Positions 19,441 to 27,878 of a DNA stretch of 64,000 nucleotides are shown here, one piece after another (the first letter of the stretch is position 1; every line of letters starts with the position of its first letter). The notes below the pieces were generated by a model. It ran no database searches and was not told the origin of the DNA. It saw only the letters and a list, made by a program, of their open reading frames with translations. The stretch is from Massilia violaceinigra (GTDB lineage: Bacteria > Pseudomonadota > Gammaproteobacteria > Burkholderiales > Burkholderiaceae_D). The stretch lies in the NCBI RefSeq assembly GCF_002752675.1, contig NZ_CP024608.1, forward strand, positions 3,968,001-4,032,000, read 5' to 3'. The position numbers and the translations under genes were made by a program.

Positions 19441-20355
19441 TCAAATAGTGTCGGCGCGCTGCAGATAGGCCCGATAAAAGTCGATGAACGCACGCACCCG
19501 CGCCGGCGCCTGGCGTCCGGGCGGTAGCACGGCGTACATGCCGCCGCGCGGCAGCGACCATTGCGCCAGCAGTTCGACCACAGTGCCGGCCTTGAAGCTC
19601 GCACTCAGCGTTTGCCCTTCCATCACCGTCATCCCGGCGCCTTGCTCGATCAGCGCCAGCAAAGCGGCCGGCGAGTCGACCTGGATGCGTGACGCCGTCT
19701 GCACCACAGTCCCGGCGCCATCGGCTCCGGTGAAGGTCCAGGTGTGCGGGGTGCGCATCAGCGACAACGCCACCCAGTCGTGCTGCGCCAGGTCCTGGGG
19801 CGTGGCCGGATAACCGCGCCGCTGCAAGTACGACGGTGCCGCCACCACGTGCTGGGTGAATTCGCCCAGCTTGATGGCGCGCTGGGTCGAGTCGCGCAGC
19901 CAGCCCATGCGAAACGACAGGTCGATGCCTTCGGCGATCATGTCGGCCACCTTGTCGGCGGTGCGCAGGTCGACCGTGATGCGCGGGTGGCGCGCCATGA
20001 ACTGCACCAGCGCCGGGCCGATGGAGTGGGCCACCTGCAGCGCCGTGGTGGAGATGCGCAGCATGCCGGACAGCTCGCCCTGGTCGCTGCCGGCCTGCGC
20101 CAGCGCGTCGGACAGGGCGCGCAGCAGCGGCTGGCATTGCGCGTGCAGCGCGCGTCCGGCATCGGTGGGCGCCACCTGGCGCGTGGTGCGGGTAAACAGC
20201 GACACGCCCAGCTGCCGTTCCAGGCGCGCGATCTGCACGCTGATCCTGGCCTTGGCCACGCCCAGTCGGTCCGCCGCGGCTGTAAAACTGCCCGCCTCGG
20301 CGACGGCGTCGAAGATGGTCAGGCTGTTCAGGTCGATCTGATCGAGAGGCGTCAT
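19441..20355 (-). CDS. LysR-family transcriptional regulator
   Basis: A 304-residue LTTR. The winged helix-turn-helix is residues 9-65 (FTAAADRLGVAKARISVQIA) and the rest is a substrate-binding-like effector domain. It belongs to the AaeR/DsdC-like group often paired with oxidoreductases; the target here is not obvious. Its natural partner may be itself or a gene outside this run, because both neighbours on the minus strand face the same way. Two nested palindromes lie just upstream of its ATG. Confidence 0.9.
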   Translation of the reverse strand: MTPLDQIDLNSLTIFDAVAEAGSFTAAADRLGVAKARISVQIARLERQLGVSLFTRTTRQVAPTDAGRALHAQCQPLLRALSDALAQAGSDQGELSGMLRISTTALQVAHSIGPALVQFMARHPRITVDLRTADKVADMIAEGIDLSFRMGWLRDSTQRAIKLGEFTQHVVAAPSYLQRRGYPATPQDLAQHDWVALSLMRTPHTWTFTGADGAGTVVQTASRIQVDSPAALLALIEQGAGMTVMEGQTLSASFKAGTVVELLAQWSLPRGGMYAVLPPGRQAPARVRAFIDFYRAYLQRADTI

Positions 20356-20357
20356 CT

Positions 20358-20392
20358 GGATTGATAAGGAATTGAAATCAATCCATTATCAA
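20358..20392 (-). promoter_or_regulatory. Nested palindromes upstream of lysR-type gene
   Basis: Two overlapping inverted repeats occur 3-37 nt upstream of the LysR ATG: GGATTGA-N13-TCAATCC (20358-20384) and TTGATAA-N18-TTATCAA (20361-20392). This is a likely autoregulatory site overlapping the leader or promoter. Confidence 0.45.
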
Positions 20393-20412
20393 CCATGCGA
20401 GATCGGCGATCA

Positions 20413-20449
20413 ATCGCCACCGGCAGCGCACGCTGCCGGTGGGGGCGAT
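20413..20449 (-). terminator. Hairpin between protease and lysR genes
   Basis: A strong stem-loop follows the protease stop. CCACCGGCAGCG pairs perfectly with CGCTGCCGGTGG around a 2-nt loop, and ATCGCC/GGCGAT extends the stem across a 3-nt bulge. No T-tract is present, so its efficiency as an intrinsic terminator is uncertain. Confidence 0.5.
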
Positions 20450-20456
20450 CAACCGC

Positions 20457-22805
20457 TTACGGCTGCGCGTCCCGTGGCTGAAGCTGCCATGTGACCCTCC
20501 CGACCTCCTGTTTTCTCCACAACTGCCGCACATAAATCTGGTAGGCCTGGTCACGGTTCTCTTGAGGAATCTGGACCAGCAGCCGGAACGGCATGCGCGA
20601 CCTGGCGGGGAACAGGACGTAGCCGAAATTGGTGCGCCTGTTCGGATTGACCGCGATCCGGGCAACGCCGCGTTCCTGGTCGATGATGGCGTCGGCCGCC
20701 AGCTGGCGCGCTTGCAGCATGCGGAAAAACACCAGCGGCATTTCCAGCAGGGCGCCGGCGCCGGGCGGCAGCCTGCCGACGACCTCCAGCGCCATCTCGC
20801 GGCCCCGGTCGGGCGCACCGGGCGCAATGAATTCGAGCGCCTTGAAATCCGGCGTGGACGGATCGTCCGCATCCGGTGCATTTTCCTCGACGTTGAAGTT
20901 GCGCCATGTGACGTTGTTATTCGCCCGGACGAAGGTCGTGAAATTTTCCCAGACCAGGAATTCGGCGGGCGCCGGCGCCGGGTCGGCGGCATTGCCGATC
21001 AGCGCGACAAAACAATAGTGCCCGGGCGCCGGGATCGCGGCCTGCGGCCAGACGATGGCGGACGATACGGTCAGCACGTCTCCCGCCGGCACCGATGGCA
21101 GGGTGGTGCTGCCGACCAGCGTCCACAGGTCCGGGGTGACCAGGGTGGCGACGGGCGCCCAGTACACGGTTGCCACGACCGACGTGGCGGCGGCGCCACC
21201 CCGGTTCTTGACCCGCACGTAGATGTAGTTGTCCTGGCCCGTTTCGGCCGTCCAGCCCAGGGCGGCGCTGTCGGCCAGGGTGCTGCCGGCACCGAATTCG
21301 GCCTGCGGGTCGGCGGCCAGCGTCGGCCTGAGGAACACGTCCGGGCTGGCGGAAATCGCGCCGCCGTGCGGCTCGCCCGTGTCGCCGACGAAGTCGCGGA
21401 TATAGAGGTCGGGCGTGGCACCCAGGACCTCGTCGAATATCTTGCGCAAATCGGGCATCACCGCGATGCGTGTCGTTTCGGCGTGTGATGGAAGGGTCCC
21501 CGTTGCCGCACTGCTCAGGATATCGCGCATCTGGCGCGGGCTGACGCGTCCGCTCGCGGGCGACTGCGCTACCGCGCCACCCTGGACGGCCAGCGCTGCA
21601 CCGGCGATGATCGCCGAGGCGCCCGAGGTGCCGCTAAAGCCCGTGGTGTACCCGTTGGTCAGGCCGCTCGCATCCGAGCGCAGGGTGGTGATGCTCTCGC
21701 CCCAGGCATAGCAGTCGATGCGCTTGCCGTATGGGGCAAAAGGCAGCCGCGTATGCGGCGCGGCGGCGCTGGCCGCCGTGACCATGATCGCACCCGAATC
21801 GCGGAATTCGGGATTGGCATCGTCGCGGTTGAGGATAGCCTGGCCCGACAAGGTAGTGTAGGTATCCATGTTCAGCGGCGGCGTGAAGCCGTTGTTGGTG
21901 CCGTTGCCGCCGGCTTCGATCACGATGATGCCCAGCGCCGTGGCCAGGCGGATCGCTTCGTAATCCGCGTCGTAGGCTTCGATCGGCCCGAGCAGCAAGC
22001 TATCGTTCAAGTAGACCTGCGCCTCCAGCAGCAGCACTTCGCCGAAGCTCTGGTGGGCGATGGCGGCGAAGATGGCGTTCGGCCGCGTATTCATGTAATG
22101 CGACACGACACCAACGGCATCGAGCGCCGGCACGATACCAACGCAGCCGATCGTATTGTCGACGGCGCAAATGGTGCCGAGAACAGAGGTGCCATGGTTG
22201 CGGAACGTGTCGGCGTTTGATCCGTACAGCAGCGTGATGCCGTGCGCCGCAAGGTCTTCGTGGTCCAGGGTCCAGCCGTACTCCAGGTCGACCAGGCGCT
22301 GGCCCGCGCCATCGCCGCCAAGCTGGGTCCACGCGAATTCGGCATCGATGCCGTCCGGCGCCGGATCGAGGTAGCCCTGATTGACCCGTTGCGGGTCATC
22401 CGACGGATTGACGGGCGGTGGTCCGGCCCGGTCGACATAGGCGGTTTGCACGCTGTTCCAACGCATCAGCGTCTTGGCCAGCGCGGCCAGATCGGTATCG
22501 GAGGGCGCGTCGATATAAAAGAACGTGCCGAAGTCGGCCGGCTTGTAGGTCGGGTCCATCTGGACCGCGCGCCGGATCAGTTGCTCCAGCTGGTTTCCCC
22601 TGACCAAAGTAAATACCGGGCGTACCGTGAGACCGGGGAATTGCCCAAGCAGTTTCCTCCATGATCCGAGATTGTTTCTGTCGATCTGCTCGCCCAGGTC
22701 ACCCCGGTCATCGAGCCTCACGCCTGCGCGAAAACGCACCACCACCCGTGGGCGGTCATAAGTATCGTCATTCGGCCTGCCTTGTAGTTTGTCCTGTTCA
22801 TCCAT
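20457..22805 (-). CDS. Subtilisin-like serine protease (S8) with C-terminal domains
   Basis: A 782-residue protein with an S8 catalytic domain at about residues 150-430. The triad is visible: Asp173 in RLVDLEYGW, His204 in RNHGTSVLG and Ser394 in GFSGTSGAS. The oxyanion Asn lies in AGGNGTNNG near residue 301. GTSGAS replaces the usual GTSMAxP. Residues 20-130 resemble an inhibitor/propeptide-like region. Residues 470-700 look like beta-sandwich modules (NYIYVRVKNRGG). No Sec signal peptide is seen, so it is either cytosolic or exported by another route. AGGAGA precedes the chosen ATG. Confidence 0.88.
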   Translation of the reverse strand: MDEQDKLQGRPNDDTYDRPRVVVRFRAGVRLDDRGDLGEQIDRNNLGSWRKLLGQFPGLTVRPVFTLVRGNQLEQLIRRAVQMDPTYKPADFGTFFYIDAPSDTDLAALAKTLMRWNSVQTAYVDRAGPPPVNPSDDPQRVNQGYLDPAPDGIDAEFAWTQLGGDGAGQRLVDLEYGWTLDHEDLAAHGITLLYGSNADTFRNHGTSVLGTICAVDNTIGCVGIVPALDAVGVVSHYMNTRPNAIFAAIAHQSFGEVLLLEAQVYLNDSLLLGPIEAYDADYEAIRLATALGIIVIEAGGNGTNNGFTPPLNMDTYTTLSGQAILNRDDANPEFRDSGAIMVTAASAAAPHTRLPFAPYGKRIDCYAWGESITTLRSDASGLTNGYTTGFSGTSGASAIIAGAALAVQGGAVAQSPASGRVSPRQMRDILSSAATGTLPSHAETTRIAVMPDLRKIFDEVLGATPDLYIRDFVGDTGEPHGGAISASPDVFLRPTLAADPQAEFGAGSTLADSAALGWTAETGQDNYIYVRVKNRGGAAATSVVATVYWAPVATLVTPDLWTLVGSTTLPSVPAGDVLTVSSAIVWPQAAIPAPGHYCFVALIGNAADPAPAPAEFLVWENFTTFVRANNNVTWRNFNVEENAPDADDPSTPDFKALEFIAPGAPDRGREMALEVVGRLPPGAGALLEMPLVFFRMLQARQLAADAIIDQERGVARIAVNPNRRTNFGYVLFPARSRMPFRLLVQIPQENRDQAYQIYVRQLWRKQEVGRVTWQLQPRDAQP

Positions 22806-23184
22806 CACACTCTCCTGTAAATGCCGCGCATGGCGGCCACTGCACAGAGGCTGTCCGGCTGGACCGCTGCTTGGGCGCCGCTCCTTGTTACAAACCCATG
22901 AGGCCGTTCGTCCGGGCGGCAAGGTCGGCCGCCTGGCGAGCAACATGATGGAAGCGGAGCATCATTGGCTGAGCGTCCGGATCGCATCCGGCGCTTCGTT
23001 AGTAGTGATTAAATAGTCCGCCTCGCAGGCGTCCGCGCTTTATGCCGTCGCAACGCCGGTCAGGATTGTCCAACCGGTTGTATTGATTAGAATTTCGTAA
23101 CAATGAATTATTCCAATCGCTGTTTATTGAATCAATGCTTGCAGTCATCATGCATCTCATCCAAACAACAGCAGGAGTTTCGCA
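22806..23184. other. 379-nt intergenic region between divergent genes
   Basis: Divergent region between the S8 protease (minus) and the NAD(P)-binding protein (plus). It is GC-rich on the protease side and distinctly AT-richer from about 23000. A small hairpin CCGGAT-CGC-ATCCGG lies at 22977-22991. A sigma70-like promoter for the plus gene is listed separately. I see no convincing gene. Confidence 0.6.
23066..23093 (+). promoter_or_regulatory. Putative sigma70 promoter
   Basis: TTGTCC (23066) and TAGAAT (23088) are separated by 16 nt in the AT-rich stretch upstream of the NAD(P)-binding protein gene. This would give a leader of about 85 nt. Prediction from consensus match only. Confidence 0.4.
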
Positions 23185-23823
23185 ATGAACATCGTACTGA
23201 TCGGCGCCACCGGATTTATCGGCACAGCCTTGCTCAATGAAGCCCTGGACCGCGGCCATGCGGTCACCGCGCTGTCGACCCGTCCGGACAAGCTGGCCGC
23301 GCGCGCGCGCCTGCAGGCACGCGCGGCGGACGTGATGGACGTCGCCGCGCTGACCGCGCAACTGGCCGGCGCCGACGCCGTGCTGTCGGCTTTCAGCGGC
23401 CATGCGCAGAGCGACGTGCAGGCTTACTATCTGACCGGCGCACGCAACATCGTCGCGGCCGTCAAGGAAGCGCGCGTGCCGCGCCTGCTGATGGTCGGCG
23501 GCGCCGGTTCGCTGGAAGTGGCGCCGGGCGTGCAGCTGCTCGACACGCCCGGCTTTCCGGAGGCGTACCGCGCCAGTGCCGAAGGCGCGCGCCAGGCGCT
23601 CGCGCTGCTGCGCGCGCAAGCCTCGCTCGACTGGACCATGCTCAGTCCCGCCGCCATGATCTCGCCCGGCGAGCGCACCGGCGTATTCCGCCTGGGCGGC
23701 GACGCGCTGCTGCTTGACGCCGCCGGCAACAGCGCCATTTCGGTGGAAGACTACGCGCTGGCCATGATCGATGAACTGGAACAGCCGGCGCACAGCCGCC
23801 AGCGTTTCACGGCGGCTTACTAA
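23185..23823 (+). CDS. NAD(P)-binding Rossmann protein (NmrA/YwnB-like atypical SDR)
   Basis: A 212-residue protein with the dinucleotide-binding motif GATGFIG at residues 7-13 and HAVTALSTRPDK after the second strand. It resembles small atypical SDRs of the YwnB/YhfK type that act as NAD(P)H-dependent reductases or sensors. There is no canonical YxxxK pair; a catalytic role is therefore uncertain. CAGGAG precedes the ATG. Confidence 0.85.
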   Translation: MNIVLIGATGFIGTALLNEALDRGHAVTALSTRPDKLAARARLQARAADVMDVAALTAQLAGADAVLSAFSGHAQSDVQAYYLTGARNIVAAVKEARVPRLLMVGGAGSLEVAPGVQLLDTPGFPEAYRASAEGARQALALLRAQASLDWTMLSPAAMISPGERTGVFRLGGDALLLDAAGNSAISVEDYALAMIDELEQPAHSRQRFTAAY

Positions 23824-23932
23824 GTACCCGTTCGACGGGGGTGTTCGGGAAAGTGCGCGCGGTGCTGTGAAAATTGTTAAGATTTACAGTTGCTCCACCG
23901 CCGACCAACCGACCACCCCCGAAAGGACCGCC

Positions 23933-24484
23933 ATGGCTTCAAGAAAAATCGCTGTCATCATTGGCAGCTTGCGCAAGGATTCGTTCAACCGCAAGGTCGC
24001 CAAGACGCTGATGCTGCTGGCGCCGCCCACGCTGGACCTGGAGATCGTCGACATCGGCCAGCTGCGTCTGTACAACCAGGACGACGACGCCGCGCCGCCG
24101 CCGGTCTACATCGAGTTCCGCGACAAGCTCAAGGAATTCGACGGGGTCCTGTTCTGCACCCCGGAATACAACCGTTCGATGCCCGCCGCGCTGAAGAACG
24201 CGATCGACGTCGGCTCGCGTCCGTACGGCCAGAGCGCGTGGGGCAGCAAACCGTGCGCCGTGGTCAGCGTCACGCCCGGCGCGCTCGGCGCGTTCGGCGC
24301 CAACCATCACCTGCGTCAGTCGCTGGTGTTCCTGAACATGCCCACCATGCAGCAGCCCGAAGCCTACCTTGCCAATATCGGCAGCCAGTACGAAGGCGAC
24401 AACCTCACCAACGACAGCACCAAAGCCTTCCTGCAAAAGTTCGTCGACGCCTTCGCGGTCTGGGTCGAACGGCACGCCGACTGA
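23933..24484 (+). CDS. NAD(P)H-dependent FMN reductase
   Basis: A 183-residue flavodoxin-like reductase. The FMN phosphate loop is GSLRKDSFNRKVA (residues 10-22) and the flavin-contact motif [20 protein letters not shown] lies near residue 78. Members such as ChrR/YieF/Azr reduce quinones, chromate or azo compounds with NAD(P)H; the natural substrate here is unknown. The ATG at 23933 follows GAAAGGA with good spacing. The VOC gene follows after 15 nt. Confidence 0.92.
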   Translation: MASRKIAVIIGSLRKDSFNRKVAKTLMLLAPPTLDLEIVDIGQLRLYNQDDDAAPPPVYIEFRDKLKEFDGVLFCTPEYNRSMPAALKNAIDVGSRPYGQSAWGSKPCAVVSVTPGALGAFGANHHLRQSLVFLNMPTMQQPEAYLANIGSQYEGDNLTNDSTKAFLQKFVDAFAVWVERHAD

Positions 24485-24499
24485 ACCCGGGACGCCGCG

Positions 24500-24910
24500 A
24501 TGATACATATCCGTGAGATCGACCACGTGGTTCTGCGCGTGGTCGACCTGGAAGCGATGATCGGCTTCTACCGCGACGTGCTTGGGTGCACCATCGAGCG
24601 GCGCCAGGACCACATCGGCCTGGTGCAGCTGCGCGCCGGCCGTGCGCTGGTCGACTTGGTGCCGGTGGACGGCAAGCTGGGACGGGCCGGCGGTGCGGCG
24701 CCCGGGCGCGAAGGGCGCAATATGGACCATGTGTGTTTTCGGGTCGAACCGTTCGATGCGCAGGCGATCCGGGATCACCTGGCTGCATGCGGCGTCACGC
24801 CCGGCGCGGTCGAATCGCGCTACGGCGCCGAAGGGGAGGGGCCGTCGATCTACCTGGACGACCCCGAAGGCAACACGGTCGAGCTGAAAGGTCCGGCCTG
24901 GCCGGGCTGA
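24500..24910 (+). CDS. VOC-family (glyoxalase/dioxygenase-like) protein
   Basis: A 136-residue single vicinal-oxygen-chelate domain protein. It has IDHVVLRVVDLEAMIGFY at the start, NMDHVCFRV at the second motif and YLDDPEGNTVELKG at the end, giving the metal ligands His, His and Glu. Could be a virulence-type VOC protein, a fosfomycin-resistance-like protein or a lyase; the substrate cannot be assigned. It lies close behind the FMN reductase gene. Confidence 0.87.
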   Translation: MIHIREIDHVVLRVVDLEAMIGFYRDVLGCTIERRQDHIGLVQLRAGRALVDLVPVDGKLGRAGGAAPGREGRNMDHVCFRVEPFDAQAIRDHLAACGVTPGAVESRYGAEGEGPSIYLDDPEGNTVELKGPAWPG

Positions 24911-25059
24911 CCGCACACCACGACGACCGATACACCCACGCCGGCAGAGGCCATCGCTCCGCACACGCCGCCGGCCTTCGGCAAGCCCGACACCGCCTGC
25001 GCCGGCGCATCTAGACGATTATTTTTGAAGCCGACACGAGCACCGGCAAGACGTTCGAC

Positions 25060-25815
25060 GTGCTGCTGGTGGCGGTCATCCTGCTCAGCATCGTCGTGGT
25101 CCTGCTCGACAGCGTGCCTTCGATGGTGGGCCGTTTCGGGCGTCCGCTCAACGTGATGGAGTGGACGTTCACGCTGCTGTTTACGGTCGAATACGTCGCG
25201 CGCCTGTGCTGCGTGCGCCATCCGTGGCGCTACGCGACCAGCTTTTTCGGCGTGATCGACCTGATATCGGTACTGCCGACTTATTTTGCGCTCTTGGTGC
25301 CGGAAGTGTCGGCCTTCCTCGACATCCGCATCCTGCGGCTGCTGCGCATCTTCCGCATCTTCAAGCTTACGCTGTACATCACCGAATACATCCGGCTTGG
25401 GCGCGCCCTGCGCGCGAGCGGGCGCAAGATCCTCATATTCCTGTCGGTGGTGATGATGGCGGTGCTCATTCTGGGGACCGTGATGTACGTGGTCGAAGGT
25501 CCGGAAAACGGCTTCACCAGCATTCCGATGGCGATGTACTGGGCCACCGTGACGATGACGACGGTCGGCTATGGCGACCTGACGCCGCAGACCACCCTGG
25601 GGCGCTTCATCGCCTCGTTCATGATGCTGCTGGGCTGGGGCGTGCTGGCGGTGCCGACCGGAATCGTGACGGCGGAAATGACATCGCAGCGAATGAACTG
25701 GAAGCCGACCACCCGAACCTGCCCCTCATGCCTGAGCGAAGGGCACGAGCCGGAGGCAAAGTTCTGCAAGGATTGCGGAGAACCCTTGCCGGCGTATGAG
25801 TACGATACATCCTGA
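25060..25815 (+). CDS. Voltage-gated potassium channel (Kv type) with disrupted 5' end
   Basis: A six-helix ion channel of 251 residues. The S4 voltage sensor is DIRILRLLRIFRIFKLTLY, the selectivity filter is TTVGYGD, and a C-terminal zinc ribbon (CPSCLSEG ... CKDCGEPL) ends the protein. The first usable start is GTG 25060, which falls inside S1. The same frame upstream encodes IIFEADTSTGKTFD, typical of the family N-terminus, but is cut by a TAG at 25012. A different frame upstream encodes a plausible Pro/Thr-rich N-terminus ending FGKPDT. The 5' end thus seems to carry a frameshift and a stop; ATT 25018 is another possible start. Confidence 0.75.
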   Translation: MLLVAVILLSIVVVLLDSVPSMVGRFGRPLNVMEWTFTLLFTVEYVARLCCVRHPWRYATSFFGVIDLISVLPTYFALLVPEVSAFLDIRILRLLRIFRIFKLTLYITEYIRLGRALRASGRKILIFLSVVMMAVLILGTVMYVVEGPENGFTSIPMAMYWATVTMTTVGYGDLTPQTTLGRFIASFMMLLGWGVLAVPTGIVTAEMTSQRMNWKPTTRTCPSCLSEGHEPEAKFCKDCGEPLPAYEYDTS

Positions 25816-26023
25816 CGCCCGGCCCGAGCACCCAGGTTCACGCACTTGATCTGTAACGAAGCCGCCGCGCTCGCGGTGCGCGTCCGCGCCGGACTCCATT
25901 TGTTGGCGGCGAACGCTCATTCCAGCCGCAAGGAAAAGCGGCCTCCCGGAGGAAGCCGTCGTTGCTATGCGTGCTCGTTTCTGATGCGCTGCATCATAGC
26001 GGCGCGGTGCACCGGGCGATGAT

Positions 26024-26752
26024 TCAGGCCGCCGCGCTGGCGGCGGGCGCGTCCTTGCCGATCCAGTAATTGAACTGGCCGAAGGTGGGCAGCAGTTCGG
26101 CATCGCGCGCGTCGAAGAAATCCTGGATCATTTGCCGGTAGGCGCCGCGCCGCGAGAACTGGGCATGGGTGGCGCTGTAGCGCGCCACCGCCGCGTGAAA
26201 GGTGCGGCGGATGCCATCGTCGGCATTTAGGCCCGGATGGCTGCCCGATTTGCGCGGCCGGCCGCGCTTGACGTTGGCGCTCGAGCCACGCGACTTGCCC
26301 GGTGCGCCGGAGTTTTTATAGTCCGGCAGCAGTGCATCCGGATGCTGGCCGCGCTCCCAGAAGCGGCGCAGATAGCGGTAGACCGATGGATGTGACACCC
26401 CGTGCAGCGCGCTTTGCGCCATCACCAGGCGCCCGCGGTGGCGCGCCTGGTAGATCGCCGGTTCGTCGGCGACCAGCGCCTGCACCACGGCCCAGGCCCG
26501 GTCGCGCACCTGGCGATGGCGCGCGGGCAGGGCTGCGGAGTCGCCGTTGCTCGCGTGCGGGTCGCTTGCCAGAACGCGCGCGCGCTGTTCGCGCAGGTCG
26601 GCGCCAAGGGCCGCCAGCGGCGCAAGCACCGGGTGCGCGCCTTTCGCGCCCAGTTCGAAGGTGTAGGCGACGCTGGCGGCGCTATCGATCCACAGGATGC
26701 GGATCGTGCGCGCCTGCGCCGGGTAATAGAGCAAGTCATTTTTCAGCAGCAT
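26024..26752 (-). pseudogene. TnsB/TniA-like transposase, N-terminal fragment
   Basis: A 242-residue product matching the N-terminal DNA-binding part of TnsB-type (Mu/Tn7-like) transposases. Residues 1-40 read like LLYYPAQARTIRILWID. A helix-turn-helix region, HPSVYRYLRRFWERGQ, is followed by KRGRPRKSG and QFNYWIGKD. Full-length TnsB continues for several hundred residues with an RNase H-fold DDE domain; here a stop follows WIGKDAPAASAAA and I find no catalytic domain downstream in any frame. No tnsA, C, D or terminal repeats are visible. Either a degraded transposon remnant or a domesticated DNA-binding protein. Confidence 0.7.
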
Positions 26753-27146
26753 GGCAGCGCTCCCTTGTCGAGTTGGTTAATGCGTGCATCCATGCAAGTT
26801 TCACGCCATGGCTGAGTGCGGCTGTTTTCCCCTGTGGCGACGCAACGCGGGCCGGAAAACGGCATGCTTTTGGTGCAACGCAGCACGCTTGCACCGTTTC
26901 AAGCCAGCAAGGCTGTCGAGAACGTTGCCGACTTGAACACATTTGATCTATATCAAACTCTGATCGCTTTTGTCGCCTAGTCTTGGGGCTCGTGCTGAAG
27001 ACAAGATCTTGCAGAAGGTTTGATACGAGACAAGGTGCTTTCACCACGCCTGCGCTGCGGCGGCGCGATAAGGGTCACACACCAGGCCGCTTGTCCCCGG
27101 TACAGCAACTCCGTTTATTTGAAAAAACTACTTTATCGAGGTCTAC
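26753..27146. other. 394-nt divergent intergenic region upstream of the phasin gene
   Basis: Region between the TnsB-like fragment (minus) and the phasin gene (plus). It contains the FNR-type box listed separately and a possible -10 TAGTCT at 26978. GC content dips around 26930-26960 and again at 27105-27150. No further gene is supported. Confidence 0.6.
26943..26956 (+). promoter_or_regulatory. FNR/ANR-type box upstream of phasin
   Basis: TTGAT-CTAT-ATCAA is a perfect match to the FNR-family consensus TTGATnnnnATCAA. A -10-like TAGTCT starts 21 nt after the box, the spacing expected for class II activation (box centred near -41.5). The leader to the phasin ATG would be about 155 nt. Binding is inferred, not shown. 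Confidence 0.65.
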
Positions 27147-27833
27147 ATGTTTCCATATTCACAATCCGTGACTCCCGCTGTGCGAAGCCACCTGGACGCA
27201 CAAGTTTCTTTCCTCAACGATATGTCGAAATCGTTGTTCAATTCGTTCCAGCAACTGTGCAATCTGAACATTCAGCTGACCCAGACCTTGCTGGAAGAAA
27301 CCGCCATCAGCAGCCAGCAACTGCTGACGGCCGACCGCCAGACCGACGTGATCAGTGCAGCCGCATCGCGCGCCCAGCCTGCCAGCGAAAAACTGCGTGC
27401 CTATCAACAGCACATTTCCCGCGTGGCTGCCGATGCGCAGGTCGAGCTGGCCCGCGTGACCGAGCAGCACGTGCAGGAAACCACCCGCACCGCGCGCGCC
27501 CTGGCTGACGAAGTGGCCCGCGTCGCTTCCGAAGAAACCGAGCGCAGCGTGCGTAATCAGCAGGAAAACATGCGCAAGTTCAGCGATCCGTTCACCCAGA
27601 ACGCCGGCGCATGGCGTGGCAACGGCAGCACCGAAGTGCGTGGCAGCACCAGCATGCAGAGCGGCCAGACCGGCAGCGCGCAGGGCGGTTCGGCCGGCAG
27701 CAGCCAGAGCGACATGCACGGCAGCATGCAGGGCAACAGCACCAGTGCGGGCGCCACCTCGGCTGGTCAGGCCGGCAGCTCCGCGAGCGCGAGCGGGAAA
27801 GCCGGTAGCGCCAGCACCGGCAAAAACAGCTAA
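27147..27833 (+). CDS. Phasin family protein (PHB granule-associated)
   Basis: A 228-residue granule surface protein that coats polyhydroxyalkanoate inclusions in the cytoplasm. The helical phasin domain spans residues 1-145 (NDMSKSLFNSFQQLCNLNIQ, then QLLTADRQTDVISAAASRAQ). The C-terminal 75 residues are Gly/Ser/Thr/Gln-rich and low in complexity. No phaC/phaB genes are in the window. The upstream FNR-type site suggests induction at low oxygen, when reducing equivalents are stored as PHB. Confidence 0.88.
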   Translation: MFPYSQSVTPAVRSHLDAQVSFLNDMSKSLFNSFQQLCNLNIQLTQTLLEETAISSQQLLTADRQTDVISAAASRAQPASEKLRAYQQHISRVAADAQVELARVTEQHVQETTRTARALADEVARVASEETERSVRNQQENMRKFSDPFTQNAGAWRGNGSTEVRGSTSMQSGQTGSAQGGSAGSSQSDMHGSMQGNSTSAGATSAGQAGSSASASGKAGSASTGKNS

Positions 27834-27845
27834 GAGTACTCGCCG

Positions 27846-27876
27846 GAGTCCGGCCGGCATGGAGCCGGCCGGACTC
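27846..27876 (+). terminator. Hairpin after phasin gene
   Basis: A perfect 13-bp stem (GAGTCCGGCCGGC pairing with GCCGGCCGGACTC, 5-nt loop) begins 13 nt after the phasin stop. The downstream sequence is not T-rich. It lies between convergent genes and could act in both directions. Confidence 0.6.
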
Positions 27877-27878
27877 TG

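Noticed and set aside
22977..22991. Hairpin CCGGAT-CGC-ATCCGG as a terminator
   Set aside because: It lies in a divergent promoter region where neither neighbouring gene ends.
26024..27146. Complete Tn7-like transposon
   Set aside because: Only a TnsB N-terminal fragment is present; no tnsA, tnsC, tnsD/tniQ, cargo or terminal repeats were found.
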